From positions 552,501 through 616,500 of the forward strand of contig JAJOZX010000993.1 in the NCBI GenBank assembly GCA_023014485.1: DNA of 64,000 bases, in the 5' to 3' direction. The notes under the pieces were generated by a model. It was not told where the DNA came from. It did not search any database and saw only the letters and a list, made by a program, of their open reading frames with translations. This document shows, piece after piece, positions 1 to 11,463 of this stretch. The position numbers were made by a program, and so were the translations under genes. Each line of letters starts with the position of its first letter. Position 1 is the first letter of the stretch. Origin of the DNA: Bathynomus jamesi (lineage: Eukaryota > Arthropoda > Malacostraca > Isopoda > Cirolanidae).

Positions 1-323
1 TCCACATTTACATCCTTATTTGCTCTGTACTACACAATAAAGGCGATTTACCATTAATTCAACACTCAAAGTATGCGGGCGTCTATATTCAATATTATGG
101 GCTTTCAACTCGTTTAACACTATTTTTGTACCCAATTTACAAATGGGAGTCAAATTACTACGCTCTTTAAACACGGATGGAATACATTCAAAAGCACGCA
201 CAAAGATGATAGCGTTTGCTACAACATCACCATTAAATTCAAGTTTATAAACGCTCTCTCCAAACGTGCATTTATTCTTTCCGCGCTGACTTTTTCAACT
301 GTAAAATCTTCTTTCCAACTCAT
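1..323 (-). pseudogene. Adintovirus-like small gene, 3' side cut by window start
   Basis: An ATG at 323 opens a short reading frame, which stops and then resumes in another frame at about 201-16. The resumed part contains the string GTKIVLNELKAHNIEY. A second copy is present at 47264-47352 and 51698-51956 on the plus strand (GTNIVLNELKALYIEY), so this is a real conserved gene. Judging from the other copy it is about 120-130 residues and ends in a basic FKRGRN tail. I do not recognise the family. It sits at the distal end of the minus-strand gene block. Confidence 0.5.
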
Positions 324-428
324 ATCGGCAATTGAAGTATGTTTCTAAATCGTGCCGACAACTACGTTTTATATAAAGAAATAATTCTTCAGGTTGAACA
401 ATGAAGGTAAGTTCAGCCCTGTGCCGTT

Positions 429-722
429 CTAGTCCTTTGTACCAGAGTTCATGATACAGTATTTCGAGAAGTCTGTACGTTCTAAATACGCATCCGGTTC
501 CAAACCATTCTCGCCTTGTTCGTCTCTACATTTGGTAAAATCATCGAGCAGGGTGGTGTATGCGTATTCAAGTACCGTGTCAAAATAACGCATATCAGCA
601 ACACGTGCGTCTAATAAAGATTTCAGTTTCCGGAAACCGACGACTTGAAACATTCTGTCGAGAATGAAACGGCTTCGCGTGGGAATAAGGTCGTTATCGT
701 CAGCAGCATTCTTCCACATCAA
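429..722 (-). CDS. Adintovirus-like uncharacterised protein, partial
   Basis: This open frame of 97 residues includes LDDFTKCRDEQGENGLEPDA. A closely similar stretch occurs at 47040-47274 on the plus strand (LDDFTKCREEQAENGLELDA), followed by the start of the next gene in the same order, so this is a conserved coding segment and not a chance frame. The frame stays open upstream to about 770 and may once have joined the 807-995 frame. The 47-kb copy has about 50 extra residues at the C-terminus, so this copy seems truncated by a stop or frameshift near 429. I do not recognise a function. Confidence 0.5.
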   Translation of the reverse strand: MMWKNAADDNDLIPTRSRFILDRMFQVVGFRKLKSLLDARVADMRYFDTVLEYAYTTLLDDFTKCRDEQGENGLEPDAYLERTDFSKYCIMNSGTKD

Positions 723-806
723 CCGTATATCAATGCAGGGTTGGTTTGTATCACGATTTACGCATAGCGTACAAATAATGGCGTATGAGGCTGCATCACT
801 AATCTT

Positions 807-995
807 TTATCTTTTTGTGCCTACACCTGCAGGTATTTTATAACTGTCCTCGCTCCACTTTTTAACCAACACGAAGATTCTGTTCATCTCTTCAACACTT
901 AAATAAATAACATTGCGTCTACCAGAGTTTGATTGTGTACATTTCGTTTCAAGTACGTAATTAATAGCAGTGGTGTTACGCCTGAATATGTACAC
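807..995 (-). CDS. Uncharacterised fragment, possibly PC4-like
   Basis: A 62-residue frame contains GRRNVIYLSVEEMNRIF followed by a basic and aromatic segment. The pattern of a beta strand leading into a short helix loosely recalls PC4-type single-strand DNA-binding proteins found in some Polintons and adintoviruses, but this is weak. It lies between two other minus-strand remnants and may be the 5' part of the 429-722 gene. I would treat it as a fragment of unknown function. Confidence 0.25.
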   Translation of the reverse strand: MYIFRRNTTAINYVLETKCTQSNSGRRNVIYLSVEEMNRIFVLVKKWSEDSYKIPAGVGTKR

Positions 996-1232
996 GTACA
1001 GACTTCAACACGGACACGTGGTACACTGCATTGAGGATGCTGCTCAACGGGAGTTACATCCTTTAATAGTTTTCTATTGATCCTGCGAGTAGAGAACGTC
1101 CAGACGGGTCAGGTTCTGAGGCGACTATGAGCCGCCGGTGCCCTGTTTGACTCGGCGGCGCCGTGCGCACGGTTGGGGAGGTGGTAGGTGTGGAGGTGGG
1201 TGCGAGTCACAAGGGTTGCCTCATGAACGCCG

Positions 1233-1469
1233 CTAAGCGTTAATAATGCAGATTCGTGTACGAGATTGTTCCAACATGAAAGACTCGAGGCGCACTGGTG
1301 AATCATCCGAATATTTAAAACTGTATCCCATTATACCGGGTAGGGGTTTTGAGAAAATTTCCATCTGCGATAGATGAAGTAATATCGGTTTTAATGTTTT
1401 ATCACACATACTTCCTGGAATGCGCACCATATGTCTTTTACAACGTTCAAGGGTGACTGTATTTACCAT
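1233..1469 (-). CDS. Uncharacterised adintovirus-region ORF fragment
   Basis: A 78-residue frame on the same strand as the neighbouring viral remnants begins MVNTVTLERCKRHMVRIPG and has ordinary protein composition. No motif is recognisable. Between this frame and the next one to the left (1000-1230) no frame longer than about 60 codons that looks like protein is seen on the minus strand. It is probably the degraded C-terminal part of a gene that included 1579-2077. Confidence 0.3.
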   Translation of the reverse strand: MVNTVTLERCKRHMVRIPGSMCDKTLKPILLHLSQMEIFSKPLPGIMGYSFKYSDDSPVRLESFMLEQSRTRICIINA

Positions 1470-1578
1470 TGTACCTTCCTAAATTATGCACATTTATTAA
1501 CACTCTGGCGATCTATTTGAGAGAAACATGTGTCCATACTTGGCCTTTTTGCTGGACAAACGATACTCGTCCTAAACT

Positions 1579-2077
1579 TTAATAAAATTCACATAAACCT
1601 GTAGCTACAATTTCGCTGCGCACCTCATCATGATATACATGGATGTAGTGGTAGAAATATTTTAAACTGTCCATAATCACGAGATTCACATTCTCCGCCC
1701 CAGTGTACGCGTACTCGGTGTGATGTAACATGTTATAATATCTCCTGTCCCACCAATCATCAACAAGGTTCACAACCCAAATCCTTTGTTTCTCTTCTGC
1801 AAGCGTGGATTCTTTCACTTCACGATATGTGTACTCTTTAGTACAGTTTAATCCTACAACATATTCCATTACATCGTTTGAACCGCGAAACCCCGAAATG
1901 ATCTCACCAGAATAACCACATTTGGACGTCTTGCTTCTCATGCTTGGCACGATTTAATGCGGCCTTAAAGGTTTCAAAGGATGGATGACTATAAATTATT
2001 TGGGTGTTCACCCCATCTGTACACTTTAGTGAGCACCACTTCAGGAATGTAGAGCATGCAATATCATTAGACGCCAT
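1579..2077 (-). pseudogene. Uncharacterised adintovirus-region gene, frameshifted
   Basis: An ATG at 2077 (MASNDIACSTF) opens a frame that continues to about 1904. The coding appearance then moves to a second frame, 1950-1579, consistent with one frameshift near 1930. The second half is rich in aromatics and charges (WVVNLVDDWWDRRYYNML). Combined length would be about 165 residues. I do not recognise the family. It is the gene closest to the 3' end of the polymerase on the same strand. It could be an accessory gene specific to this viral lineage. Confidence 0.4.
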
Positions 2078-2262
2078 CGTTATTTTGCGTCTACGCCAGA
2101 ATTCCTCAACAGGCAAATGATAGGTCTGAGAACCAGGGCTTGCGGGGATCAACTGAGTATGCAGGGGGAAGATATGTCCCACCAACTGGTTTAGTAGCAG
2201 GAGTCACGTGATTCTTTTTATTGGTCAGCAACATACAGTGGGCAGTGCTTAGATTTTCTTGC

Positions 2263-2287
2263 ACACACACACACACACACACACACA
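2263..2287. repeat. (CA)n microsatellite
   Basis: About twelve CA dinucleotides separate the accessory genes from the polymerase. The next 130 bases are AT-rich, with no gene seen. Confidence 0.95.
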
Positions 2288-2418
2288 AAGGAGAGAATGA
2301 AATTCCAGCTGAAACATAATTTATTTTAAATACACGTAATAAATAGAAAAATAAATAAACTGTAAAATTTCGTCAAAATTAAATAGACTAATATAACAAT
2401 TAATTATATAACAAATAT

Positions 2419-5400
2419 TCACACCTCACGGTATCCAAAGGGTAAAGTGTCGTAGGTGCCAGGCTCCTTCACGCCTCCTAACATATGCTGCCGAAAGTTA
2501 TGAGTTCCCACAGTCAGTCTGGGTGGTTGGTCACCCTCATTTCCATCATCTTCTAAACTCACTAGCGGTTTCAGCGTATCAAAGTTGACGATCTGCCGGT
2601 TCGGCTGGTTAAGAGTGACGCCTTCAGCCTTCACGATATATTTCATTTCCTCCACCACCCTCACACGTACCCCGTAAGTTTTTGGCCCTTTGGAGACAAA
2701 AGAATCAGCGTAGGCGCTATGTCCATACTCATCCTTGATCTTGCCAGTCAACTCTCCGAGGAATTCCCTAATAAGAGGCACATATTCACCTTCCCTCTTC
2801 TGCGTACAGAACCCTCCGGCCAAGTGAATGCAGTAGACTCCAAAGTTTGATATGGGCGTATGCTGTTGTGAAACTGGTTAAAGGTATGTTTGTGACACGT
2901 GATGTATCTGTAACCAATTCGGTTCTGTTGTACTTTATTATGTACGCATTACCCACATTCATGATCTCCATGACCTCTTTATCGATGGCGTTGGCACAAT
3001 TCCACACTTCGTTATAACTTTGGGCTAGATAGATATTCCCCTTCTCTGTGTTCTGGGCAAATTTTCCCCAAAGGCTATTTATACACAGCTTTGCACTAAA
3101 GCGCTTGCCAGGATTCCTCACAATTTGGCACCGTTCACAATCACAGTAGAGTTGAATATACGCCGATTTCTCATTTCCGGTCTCAACTTCTCTCGGGTAT
3201 CTTGATGCTTCTACATTATCCTTCAAAAAAGTATTTCTATATGATGTGAAAAAGTTCGGGAGCTTCTGAAACCTTCAAATCTCATATATCTTCAATATTC
3301 TGTACCTGTGACGAATGGCTAGGGACAGCTCTGGACTTGTATATATGCCTCTGATCTTCCTCTGTTTGACTGTGTGATTACAGGCTCCATTGTTCTCCTC
3401 TGCGCAATTCACACACAGAGGGAACATGAGTTTGTGATCTATAACGACAGGCAAGATTGGCATCCATAAGTCGCGAGGGGGGAGCACATCTACGAAAGGA
3501 AATCTGAAATAGTTCTCGTTCAAATTAGCTGAGAACTCTTCGATGGTAGGCAAGGCGGGAACCACCAGTTTTTCAGGTGCGCCTACGTGGTACGGATTGT
3601 TTTTCATCACGTAGGGGTGTAAAAACAGAAGTCGTAATAATGGAGTTTCACGCCCTCCGTAGCTGGCAAGTATAGTTTGAAGGGATTTGTGCGTCCACCA
3701 AAGAAACTATCGCCGCATTTGAGAGGTTCCAGCACCACTGAAGGCATGATGGTGTTTATTTCTTCGCGGTACTCTCCATCTGTCGCCATCCGTATATCAT
3801 ATTTGTGTTCCCACAAAAACTTTTGAGTGAACTGGGAACTTATAAGTTGACCGCGAGTACGGGTCCATGCGAGACTGTCGGCAGGAGATCTACCATGGAT
3901 ATCTCCTACGATACCACACCCAGGACGTGGGCATCCTTGCCACCAACATCCGTTAAAGGATAAGATGTCTTCTCACCAGTGGCGTGGTCTTTGTTTAAAC
4001 CATCCATCCAAAAAACACGGCCATTGATCTTAATGGCCACTTCTCGTATGTTGCGAGTATGTTTTATGTATGTACCGGTCTATTGTTGTGGGTGTATGAG
4101 CCAGTAAATAGCCTTATACCCATAACTGTGTGGGATGTTTTGGGGAATGACGGCTAGTGTGTCTTTAGGCAAGAAGTTGTTCTTGAACACAGTAAAACAC
4201 AATGAGGCGATCGTGGTTGCGGCTTGTAGAGGGTCGCAGTTCAACAGAACTTATGTACATCCTCCTAATGCTTGAAAACATACTCTAAGTACGTGCACGT
4301 CATTCAAGCAATAACGCTGAATTCATCCGCTATATTGTAAGGATTATCTTCATTAAAACTTTTGTAGTGTCTCTCAAAATCTGCACGCTCACTATCACTC
4401 ATGTTGACATAGTTAAAGTAATTCTTAGAGGGTGGTGGTCCTACTTAATTTAGTGTGTCGCGAGTGAGAAAAGTGTAAAGGAAATACCCTTTTGAAATTT
4501 CGACCGCTATGCCCATCACCTTGGGTAGCTTAGCTAATTTACAAGGTGTGAATAACAAATTTCCTTCAAACTGAATATTACCTCTTATCTTTTGTTTAAG
4601 CAGGAAGGAGGGGCCAAGGGCAAATGCCAGGAAAAGAAGAAGAATACCAAAGTCAAGGTCCGGGGCTTTCGAGATGCCCAGACACTCTGCGTTTGAAAGA
4701 TAGGCGGTCATAGAAAGGAGGAAAGATGGATTGAGGAAGATTGTTCCAGAGTTCACCGGTTGAGTAGATGAAAGACTGAAAATAACGATTAACCCTTGTA
4801 TTGGATAGTTGGACAGAAAAGGAATGAGAGAGTGTAGAAAGTCTGGTACTGCGTGCTCTCCGTAAAGGAGGAGGAAGCATGCAGTTACAGATTTCAGAAG
4901 AGCAATATCCGTTATAATAGCGATAGTAAAGAGAGAGTGACGCAACATTGCGGTGAAGAGAGCTAGACTGAAGACAATCAGTAAGAGGTGGGGAATTGAT
5001 GAGACGAAAAGCCTTTGATTCCACCCGGTCAAGTACGCCTGTGTGGGTTGAAAAAACCCACACATGAGAAGCATACTCCATGCAAGGGTGAACAAGACCC
5101 CTTACAGAGACAGCAACTGAGTGGGGGCGAAGAAACGGCGGAGGAGGTACAGCACACCTAACCTCTTAGAAGCTGTTTTGGAAAGAGAGTATATGTGATC
5201 TATCCAGGAAAAATCACGAGAAAAAGAAACCCCAAGAAGGTTAAGGAAAGAGGAAGGATTGAGTTGTGTTTTGTTGAATGTAAGGGGATAGTCGTGTGGA
5301 AGATTGTGACGAGTAGACAGATGGAGGAACTGAGTTTTTGAGGCACTGAAAGCCACAAGGTTTTCTCTCCCCCAATCAGATATAGAAGAAAGATCGGAGG

Positions 5401-7102
5401 TAAGGTCCTCCATAGCCGTCCGACGCGAATCATGGAGTGACTGTTGGGAGGGATGCTTTGGGAAGCGGGTGGAGAAATGAAGAGTGGAATCATCGGCATA
5501 GGATTGAATGGGACAGGAAGTGTGAATTAAAAAATCATTAATAAATAAAAGGAAAAGAGTGAGTGACAGGCCAGAACCCTGAGGAACACCACTGTTAATA
5601 GCTTTAGGAGAACAGCGGCCATCTAAAACTGTAGTTATAGATCGTCCAGAAAGGAAATTACAGATGAAAGGACAGATAAAAAGATAGAAACCGAAGGAGG
5701 GCAGTTTCGAAATTAAAGATTTTTGCCTGACTCTCTGAAAAGCTTTCGATATGTCTAGCGCAATAGCAAAAGTTTCACCGAAATCCCGAAAGGAGGATGA
5801 CCAAGAGTCAGAGAGATATGCAGTCTGCATCTGAATAAGCTTGTGTCCTCTTTTGAAGGGATAGCCTGTAAATATCTCTGATGATTCGTGTTTAAGCATT
5901 TCCTTATAAAGGAATTGTGTATAAAATTTTGCGATGTTATGGGCACGAATATACACTCATCTTTTTGAACTGGTCCGTTAACTTGACAATATAGGACACA
6001 AACAGTTTCACAGGGGTGTCATGTGCAGACTTTTTAAAAAATGTTCGTTTACCACATTTGCAACATTCATCACACTCGACGTTCATGAACTCGTCACAGA
6101 TAGTCTGGCTTACAAGTAAATGCAAGATAACCTCTTTGGTTTCCGCCTCCGTGTGTCTCTTTTCGTAGTATACAGTTATGCAAGGTTTATTTTTAGGTTT
6201 GGCGTCTTTCATATAACATGCATGTTTTATGCTGTCTGCCTTATATTTCTCATAACATGTCGTACAACAAATTTCATCACATTTATGCTCGAATTTTCCC
6301 CAACTGTCCATCATATGAAACATGCCGCACTCGCAAATTTTCATTTTTCTACACGTCCCATTTCATTTATGGAATTCAAAATAGTTATTATTGAAAAATG
6401 TGCGTCTACACACATTACAGTCCCTCTTCTCAGCTTCAACGACTCGACTTTCACATTTGGAGCTTTTACGCTGCTCACATACCATGTGGCAATCCTTACA
6501 ATGTTTCACTATATCATCCGCAAACTCATGACAACACTTACACAAATCGTAATGCCTGCCATATTTTCAACTTTTATCATAAGTTCATAACTCGTGTAAA
6601 GAGCCCTTATATTGCTGATGGGGAGATACGTTGTCCCTGACATCCCTAAAATAAGTAAAGGTTTTGTATGTTCTCTCACATCGCTTTTAAAAACATACAC
6701 AGTCCGACGACCATCATCCAATCCGAATACAACTCTGCGAACATTCATTTCCTGCTCTACCTTTCTCAACTCTTCAGTCACAGGCATATCACAGTTAAAC
6801 TCGAGCCTGCAGTCTGTGGCCAGTTTACGTGCACGCTGCACAACCGTCGACAATAAAAAAATTTTCGCCACTATATTTAGTACAGTAAACATATGAGCCA
6901 AGACTATTGCTATAAAGTCGCAACTGCGATCGAGGTTTGTGTGGTTTCTAAATATTTGATAACTGCCAAAGTTAAGAGTATAAGGTGTGGCCGTATGTCC
7001 CGCAACACGGGAAACGTGGTCTATATCTATCGTGAAGTTGTTCATATTAAATTCAATGCTGTTTTGAGAGGCATGCAATATAAGACCCAAAATGTACTCC
7101 AC
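2419..7102 (-). pseudogene. Protein-primed family B DNA polymerase (PolB), broken
   Basis: Polymerase blocks follow each other on the minus strand. They are an N-terminal region (7102-6509), two cysteine/histidine-rich stretches (6545-6363, 6344-5990), an exonuclease-side segment (4440-4280, with NYFNYVNMSDSERADF), a palm segment containing FFGGRTNP (3816-3607), a block with LPPRDLW and LMFPLCVNCAEE (3610-3275), and the motif B region KLCINSLWGKFAQ (about 3100-3060) leading to TAYAHIKLW. At least four frame changes are visible. The segment expected to carry the catalytic DTDS motif, next to RRVLY at about 2810, is absent, so the enzyme is dead. A LINE occupies 4441-5945 inside the gene. Block order and the LPPRDL and FFGGRTN strings are typical of adintovirus/Polinton PolB. 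Confidence 0.85.
4441..5945 (-). mobile_element. Non-LTR retrotransposon fragment (RT C-terminal half) inserted in PolB
   Basis: The reading frame 5956-5102 shows reverse-transcriptase palm motifs: ALDISKAFQRV (motif A), GVPQGSGLSLTLF (motif B) and SYADDSTLH (motif C, with both aspartates kept). The following frame, 5081-4653, has the typical LINE C-terminal block (MEYASHVW, VESKAFRLINS, GELWNNLP). One frame change separates the two. The 5' part including the endonuclease is missing, so the copy is 5'-truncated as usual for LINEs. Sequences of this type (YADDSTLH, FSASKTQFLHLSTR) are, from memory, common in decapod crustaceans. Polymerase blocks flank it on both sides, which shows that it was inserted later. 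Confidence 0.8.
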
Positions 7103-7807
7103 ATCTAAGGCAACCAGACGTCTGTAGGGTATTACTACCCAAACTCATCTCTAACCCCATCATCTGACCCAAAGCGGAGGGACAATCGCGTACTGGCTTC
7201 ACGTCCCTCACTACTCTGAAGGGCAAACTCCACAATACATACACTAAACTACGAGCCGCAGACGTGTTCAACACTACTGGTATACATGGCTCGCTGGTCG
7301 ACCCTGACTACGTACCTGTTTCTAGTCAGGGCAGGGGTGGGGGTGGCTAATGCTGCAGTCTACAGAATGAGATGTTGCTGACGAGGTGTAGGGCATGGGT
7401 GGTATTGAATAGGAATAATGGGCCCAGTTATATTTTTAGAAGGAGCTACTGTAGGGGCTGTGTCGTAAGACGTAGAGATGTTTCAGCAATGTTACTGTTG
7501 TCATGCACCAGCTTTCTCCTCAAATTGTCGAGTGGGAGTGCTACAGTTGTCGCTGATGGTGGTTCTGGAACACTAGCGGGGGTAATGGTGCAGTCCATAG
7601 CCTCAACAACAACTACACTATCATCGGTATCATCAACCTCATCTGCAGTATCTACGATGGGAACATGTTGCTGGCACAGTACCTCATCCTCGTCATCATT
7701 CACGGTTCTGGGCAAGAAGAAAAACAAGGATGTAGAATGTAAGGAGCATCACTTAAAATTTTATTATATTTTTTAAATGTTCCACTTAAGAGTGTGACGT
7801 GTTAGAG
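7103..7807. other. Divergent region between PolB and ATPase
   Basis: This stretch holds the divergent promoters if any remain. An acidic minus-strand frame at 7727-7446 (VDTADEVDDTDDSVVVVEAM, 93 residues) could be a small viral gene, but it has no recognisable domain. Its serine-rich plus-strand counterpart is probably a shadow. Nothing else is supported. Confidence 0.3.
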
Positions 7808-8436
7808 ATGGATTCTGCAGAAAAATTCAGGTTCCCGAGCCCTTCTACTTGTATTACATCTTGCCCTACACGCTGTGGAAAAACCGTATTTATGCTTAAA
7901 ATTATTAAAGATAAGGGAAAACTGTTCTCAAATTTTGTGCATGAAGTCATATGGTACTATTCGACATACCAGACCGTATTCAACGAGTACCAAGATGATA
8001 TTTTGTTCAACAAAGGTGTTTATGATGTTATTTCGATAAAGGGTAATGAGCACACAGTCATTGTAATTGACGATCTCATGCTAGAATGGATAAAACGTCT
8101 GCGGGGATATTTACGGTATTCTCCCACCATCTTAACATAAGCATATTCTTCATCAATCAGAATCTATTTTTCAGAAATAGATATATGCGCGATGTATCGC
8201 TAAATACACAATATCTAGTGTTATTCGCACAACGTAGAGATGTGACACAAATTAGGGTATTAGCCAATCAAATGTTCCCGAATCAGCGTTAGGAGTTTTT
8301 GGAAGTGTATAAAGAAGCTACAAGCCAACGTTCCGGATATATAGTTTGTGACCTTCAACCTCTAAACACGTTTAGGGCGCTTTTAAGAACGAATATATTC
8401 CCAGACGAGCCTGAAACTATGTATATCCCAAAATGA
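7808..8436 (+). pseudogene. FtsK/HerA-type DNA packaging ATPase, frameshifted
   Basis: From an ATG at 7808 the frame shows a Walker A-like SCPTRCGKTVF (residues about 17-27) and a Walker B HTVIVIDDL. It then shifts frame near 8095 into FSHHLNISIFFINQNLFFRNRYMRD, where the INQNLF part matches the sensor region of A32-like viral packaging ATPases. It ends in ATSQRSGYIVCDLQPL and LRTNIFPDEPE. One in-frame stop lies at 8290-8292. In the Walker A the first glycine of the usual GPTGxGKT is cysteine. The family packages viral DNA into preformed capsids. The order ATPase, small gene, minor capsid, major capsid fits adintoviruses and Polintons. Confidence 0.85.
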
Positions 8437-8717
8437 CAAAGAGGTTAAAAAAATATCGTGAATTAATAAAAATCTATCACCGGTTGCCACGGACTCTCCA
8501 ACACCTGTTTGTTAAAAATATTGACACGTTATAAAGTACAATGTACTAATGAAGTCCTCTCAAAAGTCGCGCTTACGTCATTACAAGAACATAATACACG
8601 TCCCCGCTCGTAAAAGTCAAACTGTGTGGAAGAAACGCGAATTATTGTACAAAGAGGGGGTTCATTCCTACTCATCTTATTTTCAGTTTTGGGGCCTTTA
8701 CTCTCCACTTTAATATA

Positions 8718-9401
8718 ATGAAAGTCGTCGTGATTCCACACGAGGTGTACGCTTCACTACAAAACACAAAGATTCCAGATACGGTTCTAGAACCCCGTGA
8801 AAGCAGGCTTAAAAGAATGGAAAGCGAATTGGTAGACCTATTAAAGAGTATAATCTCCTGATGAGAAAAGAACGAAGAAGCTCTGCAGAAATTTCTTCAT
8901 GAGTACGAAAATTATAAGAAACCGGTGGAGTTCCCCGTAGTTATCAAACCTGGGGGCAATACTGACCATGGTGAACCTGAACAAGTATAGAACAACGGTG
9001 CGAGACCGAAACATCTCCTTGTATTAAAAAACAGTCTCCCCAATACAATGGGAAATAAAGGGCTGTCTTTATAATCTGTTGAATGAGGATCCCATTATAC
9101 AATGGTCCGATACATTTGAGGTTGTTGTTGAAGGATCAAAGGTACAGAGTTCGAACATCATTGATATCGTACATGATTTGGTGATAGTCCCTCACCAGCA
9201 GGATGGGAGCATTTTAAAGGTAGACTAAAGCAAATAAACATCCAAAAAACACTTATAGGTAACCTGAACAGGTTAAAAGACTTCGGTCAAGCAACGCATG
9301 TACGACAGCTGAACACGCCTTCGCCCCCAGTGGTAACATCTCTAAAGAAGAAAAAGGTAGAGACCAAGCAGCAACGCACAACCCTAACTGCGCGCCTTTA
9401 A
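8718..9401 (+). pseudogene. Conserved Polinton/adintovirus small protein, frameshifted
   Basis: The gene opens with MKVVVIPHEVYASLQ, followed by a charged helical region ending in a double stop near 8860. The reading resumes as QKFLHEYENYKKPVEFPVV. After further frame changes it shows EDPIIQWSDTFEVV, VQSSNIIDIVHDLV (9145-9185) and a basic C-terminal part, LKQINIQKTLIGNLNRLK, with a lysine-rich tail. An N-terminal short-helix part, a central SNIxDLVxD block and a basic C-terminus recur in genes located between ATPase and capsid in arthropod Polintons. The function is not established. At least two frameshifts and one stop pair make it non-functional. Confidence 0.6.
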
Positions 9402-9410
9402 AATACGCAA

Positions 9411-9975
9411 ATGGCTCACATATTAAGAAAAAAACTCATTATGTCAAAGTCGCAATTGACCTACTCACCAGTATCTCAATATATATAAGAACGATTGAGG
9501 GGAAAAGGTTTCCATTCGGTGACGGGAGCTTAACAGTGAAGCTTCACTTCCGTCGTACTGTGATAGAATGACCCAAAGGCCGTTCTAAGTCTACCGAGGG
9601 GTGAAATATCTGCGGAAGCGGGATTAGGTCCATTTCTTCAACCATACTGCGTACGGCTGTCCCCTTGCTGAAGAGTGGTGCCAGATATCTCGGCAGGAAA
9701 GCGTTACAATCAGGTCTTAACACGGTAGAGGACATAATGGCCGGTATTAAGCCTAAAGAAGCTCTATAAAAGCATTTAAAACTTACACGGGACGAAATTG
9801 TCAAAGATGCAAAAAGAAAAATGTGTGGTGGCAGAAATAAAAACCGGAAGAAGAAGCGCACTGTACGAAGGAAAAAGAAGTAGAAGGGGTTACCAACTCG
9901 TGATGTTAAACGGAAAAGGACATAAAAAAGAAGTGATCTAAGCGCATGAAACCTATCGTTGACCACTTTTTTAAC
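9411..9975 (+). pseudogene. Minor capsid/core-like protein (adenovirus pVI-like type), broken
   Basis: After an ATG at 9411 the recognisable part reads ILRTAVPLLKSGARYLGRKA (about 9640-9700), followed by LNTVEDIMAGIKPKEAL and a strongly basic tail (RNKNRKKKRTVRRKKK). An amphipathic VPLLKSGA helix followed by a glycine/alanine segment and a basic tail is the signature of the small minor-capsid proteins encoded just before the hexon in adintoviruses and Polintons. At least three stops are present. The exact end is unclear. The opposite-strand ORF over 9544-9966 is a shadow of this gene. Confidence 0.6.
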
Positions 9976-10094
9976 TGATATAAGCTAAGGACGTTGTGCT
10001 CATGGATCATAGACTGATTGCTACTTGCCGAGAGAGGTGTCACTGTTTCTGACGGGCCATGTCATGTTTCATCCATCCGTGTAGTTCACAATGT

Positions 10095-11463
10095 CGTAAA
10101 TCGGAGCTGGCCCTCTTTTACATGCCCCCGACACATATATCTATAGATCACAGCGAGTTTATCAGAGTTAATCAGCTAAACACTATTAGCTCGCCCAGTG
10201 CTCCTGTAGAGTTCGTGATCCCGAGCTCAGGCCCATAATTTTTTGACCCAAGCTGTGTGTACATGTATGCTAAACTACGAATAGCACATTCAGATGGAAC
10301 GGATTGCGAAAACAACTATATTATTTACTCAGAAACAAACTTTCTACACTCCAATTCAGCAAATGTGACGTGTATTTAAATCAGGTCAACATCTCGCAGG
10401 GTCTGGCTACTACCACCTACAATCCTATCTGGAAAATGTCCCCAACTTTTCAAAAGAAGCGAAGGATACCTTTTTAACTGCCGAAGGTTATTATGAGGCT
10501 AAAGATGGAAGTAATATAAGGAACAAGTTTAAAAATTCTAAAAAGAAGATATATGACTGCTTCGGACGCCTTCACACAGATTTCACGTTCCAGGAGAAGT
10601 TTCTTGTGAATGTGGTAGATATGAAATTTAAACTCACCCATACGAGCCCTGAGATTAGTTTAAAATTTGGTTAGTGACCAAGAAGACGGCGCAAAGCTTG
10701 TGGTGATTCATAGGTACAGGGTGTCCGAGAATTATCTGTACAATTTTTGGCTGTTATTAAAAGTCAACCATGAAGTGTAGAAATTCCAGTGTTGTCCCAT
10801 TTTACAGAGAATCTCATTATGATTTTTCTGATACCAAGTTTTGACAAGTTTTTTAGAAATTCCAGTGTGTCCGAACATTATCTGTACAATTTCATCTTTT
10901 AAAAAAATTCTTGATAACACACGTAAAATTCTTAAACAAGATTATTTAGAATCTGTATTTTCAAGTTTCTTTTATTAAAGTAAAGTTGTTACAAACATTC
11001 GATATGTGCACCATTAGTGATTCGCAAAACATCCAATGGATACTCCAAATGTTGCCATGTACGCTGCAGCATATCCACATCAATTCGCTCAATAGCAGCT
11101 GTGATTCTTGCTTTTAAACCATCAATGTCTGTCACCCGCGTACATTTCTAAGAAACTTGTCAAAACGTGGTATTAGAAAAAACTTAATGAGATTCTCTGT
11201 AAAATGGAACAACACTGGAATTTCTACACTTCATGGTTGACTTTTAACAACAGCCACAAATTGTACAGATAATTCTCGGACACCCGGTATTATGGAGACA
11301 TATCTCTGTGTACGTCCTGTGAAATTAAGCTCTGCTAAGCAGATGGGAATTCAAAAAAATTTACTACACGCCACAGTGAAATACCCAATTAATAGAGTTC
11401 AGCTTAAGATGTTCACAGTTCCTTCAGGTTTAATATCCAAGCAAATCGAAAATGTTGTTCTCG

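Noticed and set aside
6120..6896. Plus-strand frames in the polymerase N-terminal region
   Set aside because: The minus strand shows the cysteine/histidine-rich polymerase segments in order. The plus frames are shadows.
9544..9966. Minus-strand 140-codon frame rich in Phe and Leu
   Set aside because: It is the reverse of the basic minor-capsid-like gene on the plus strand and has no independent support.
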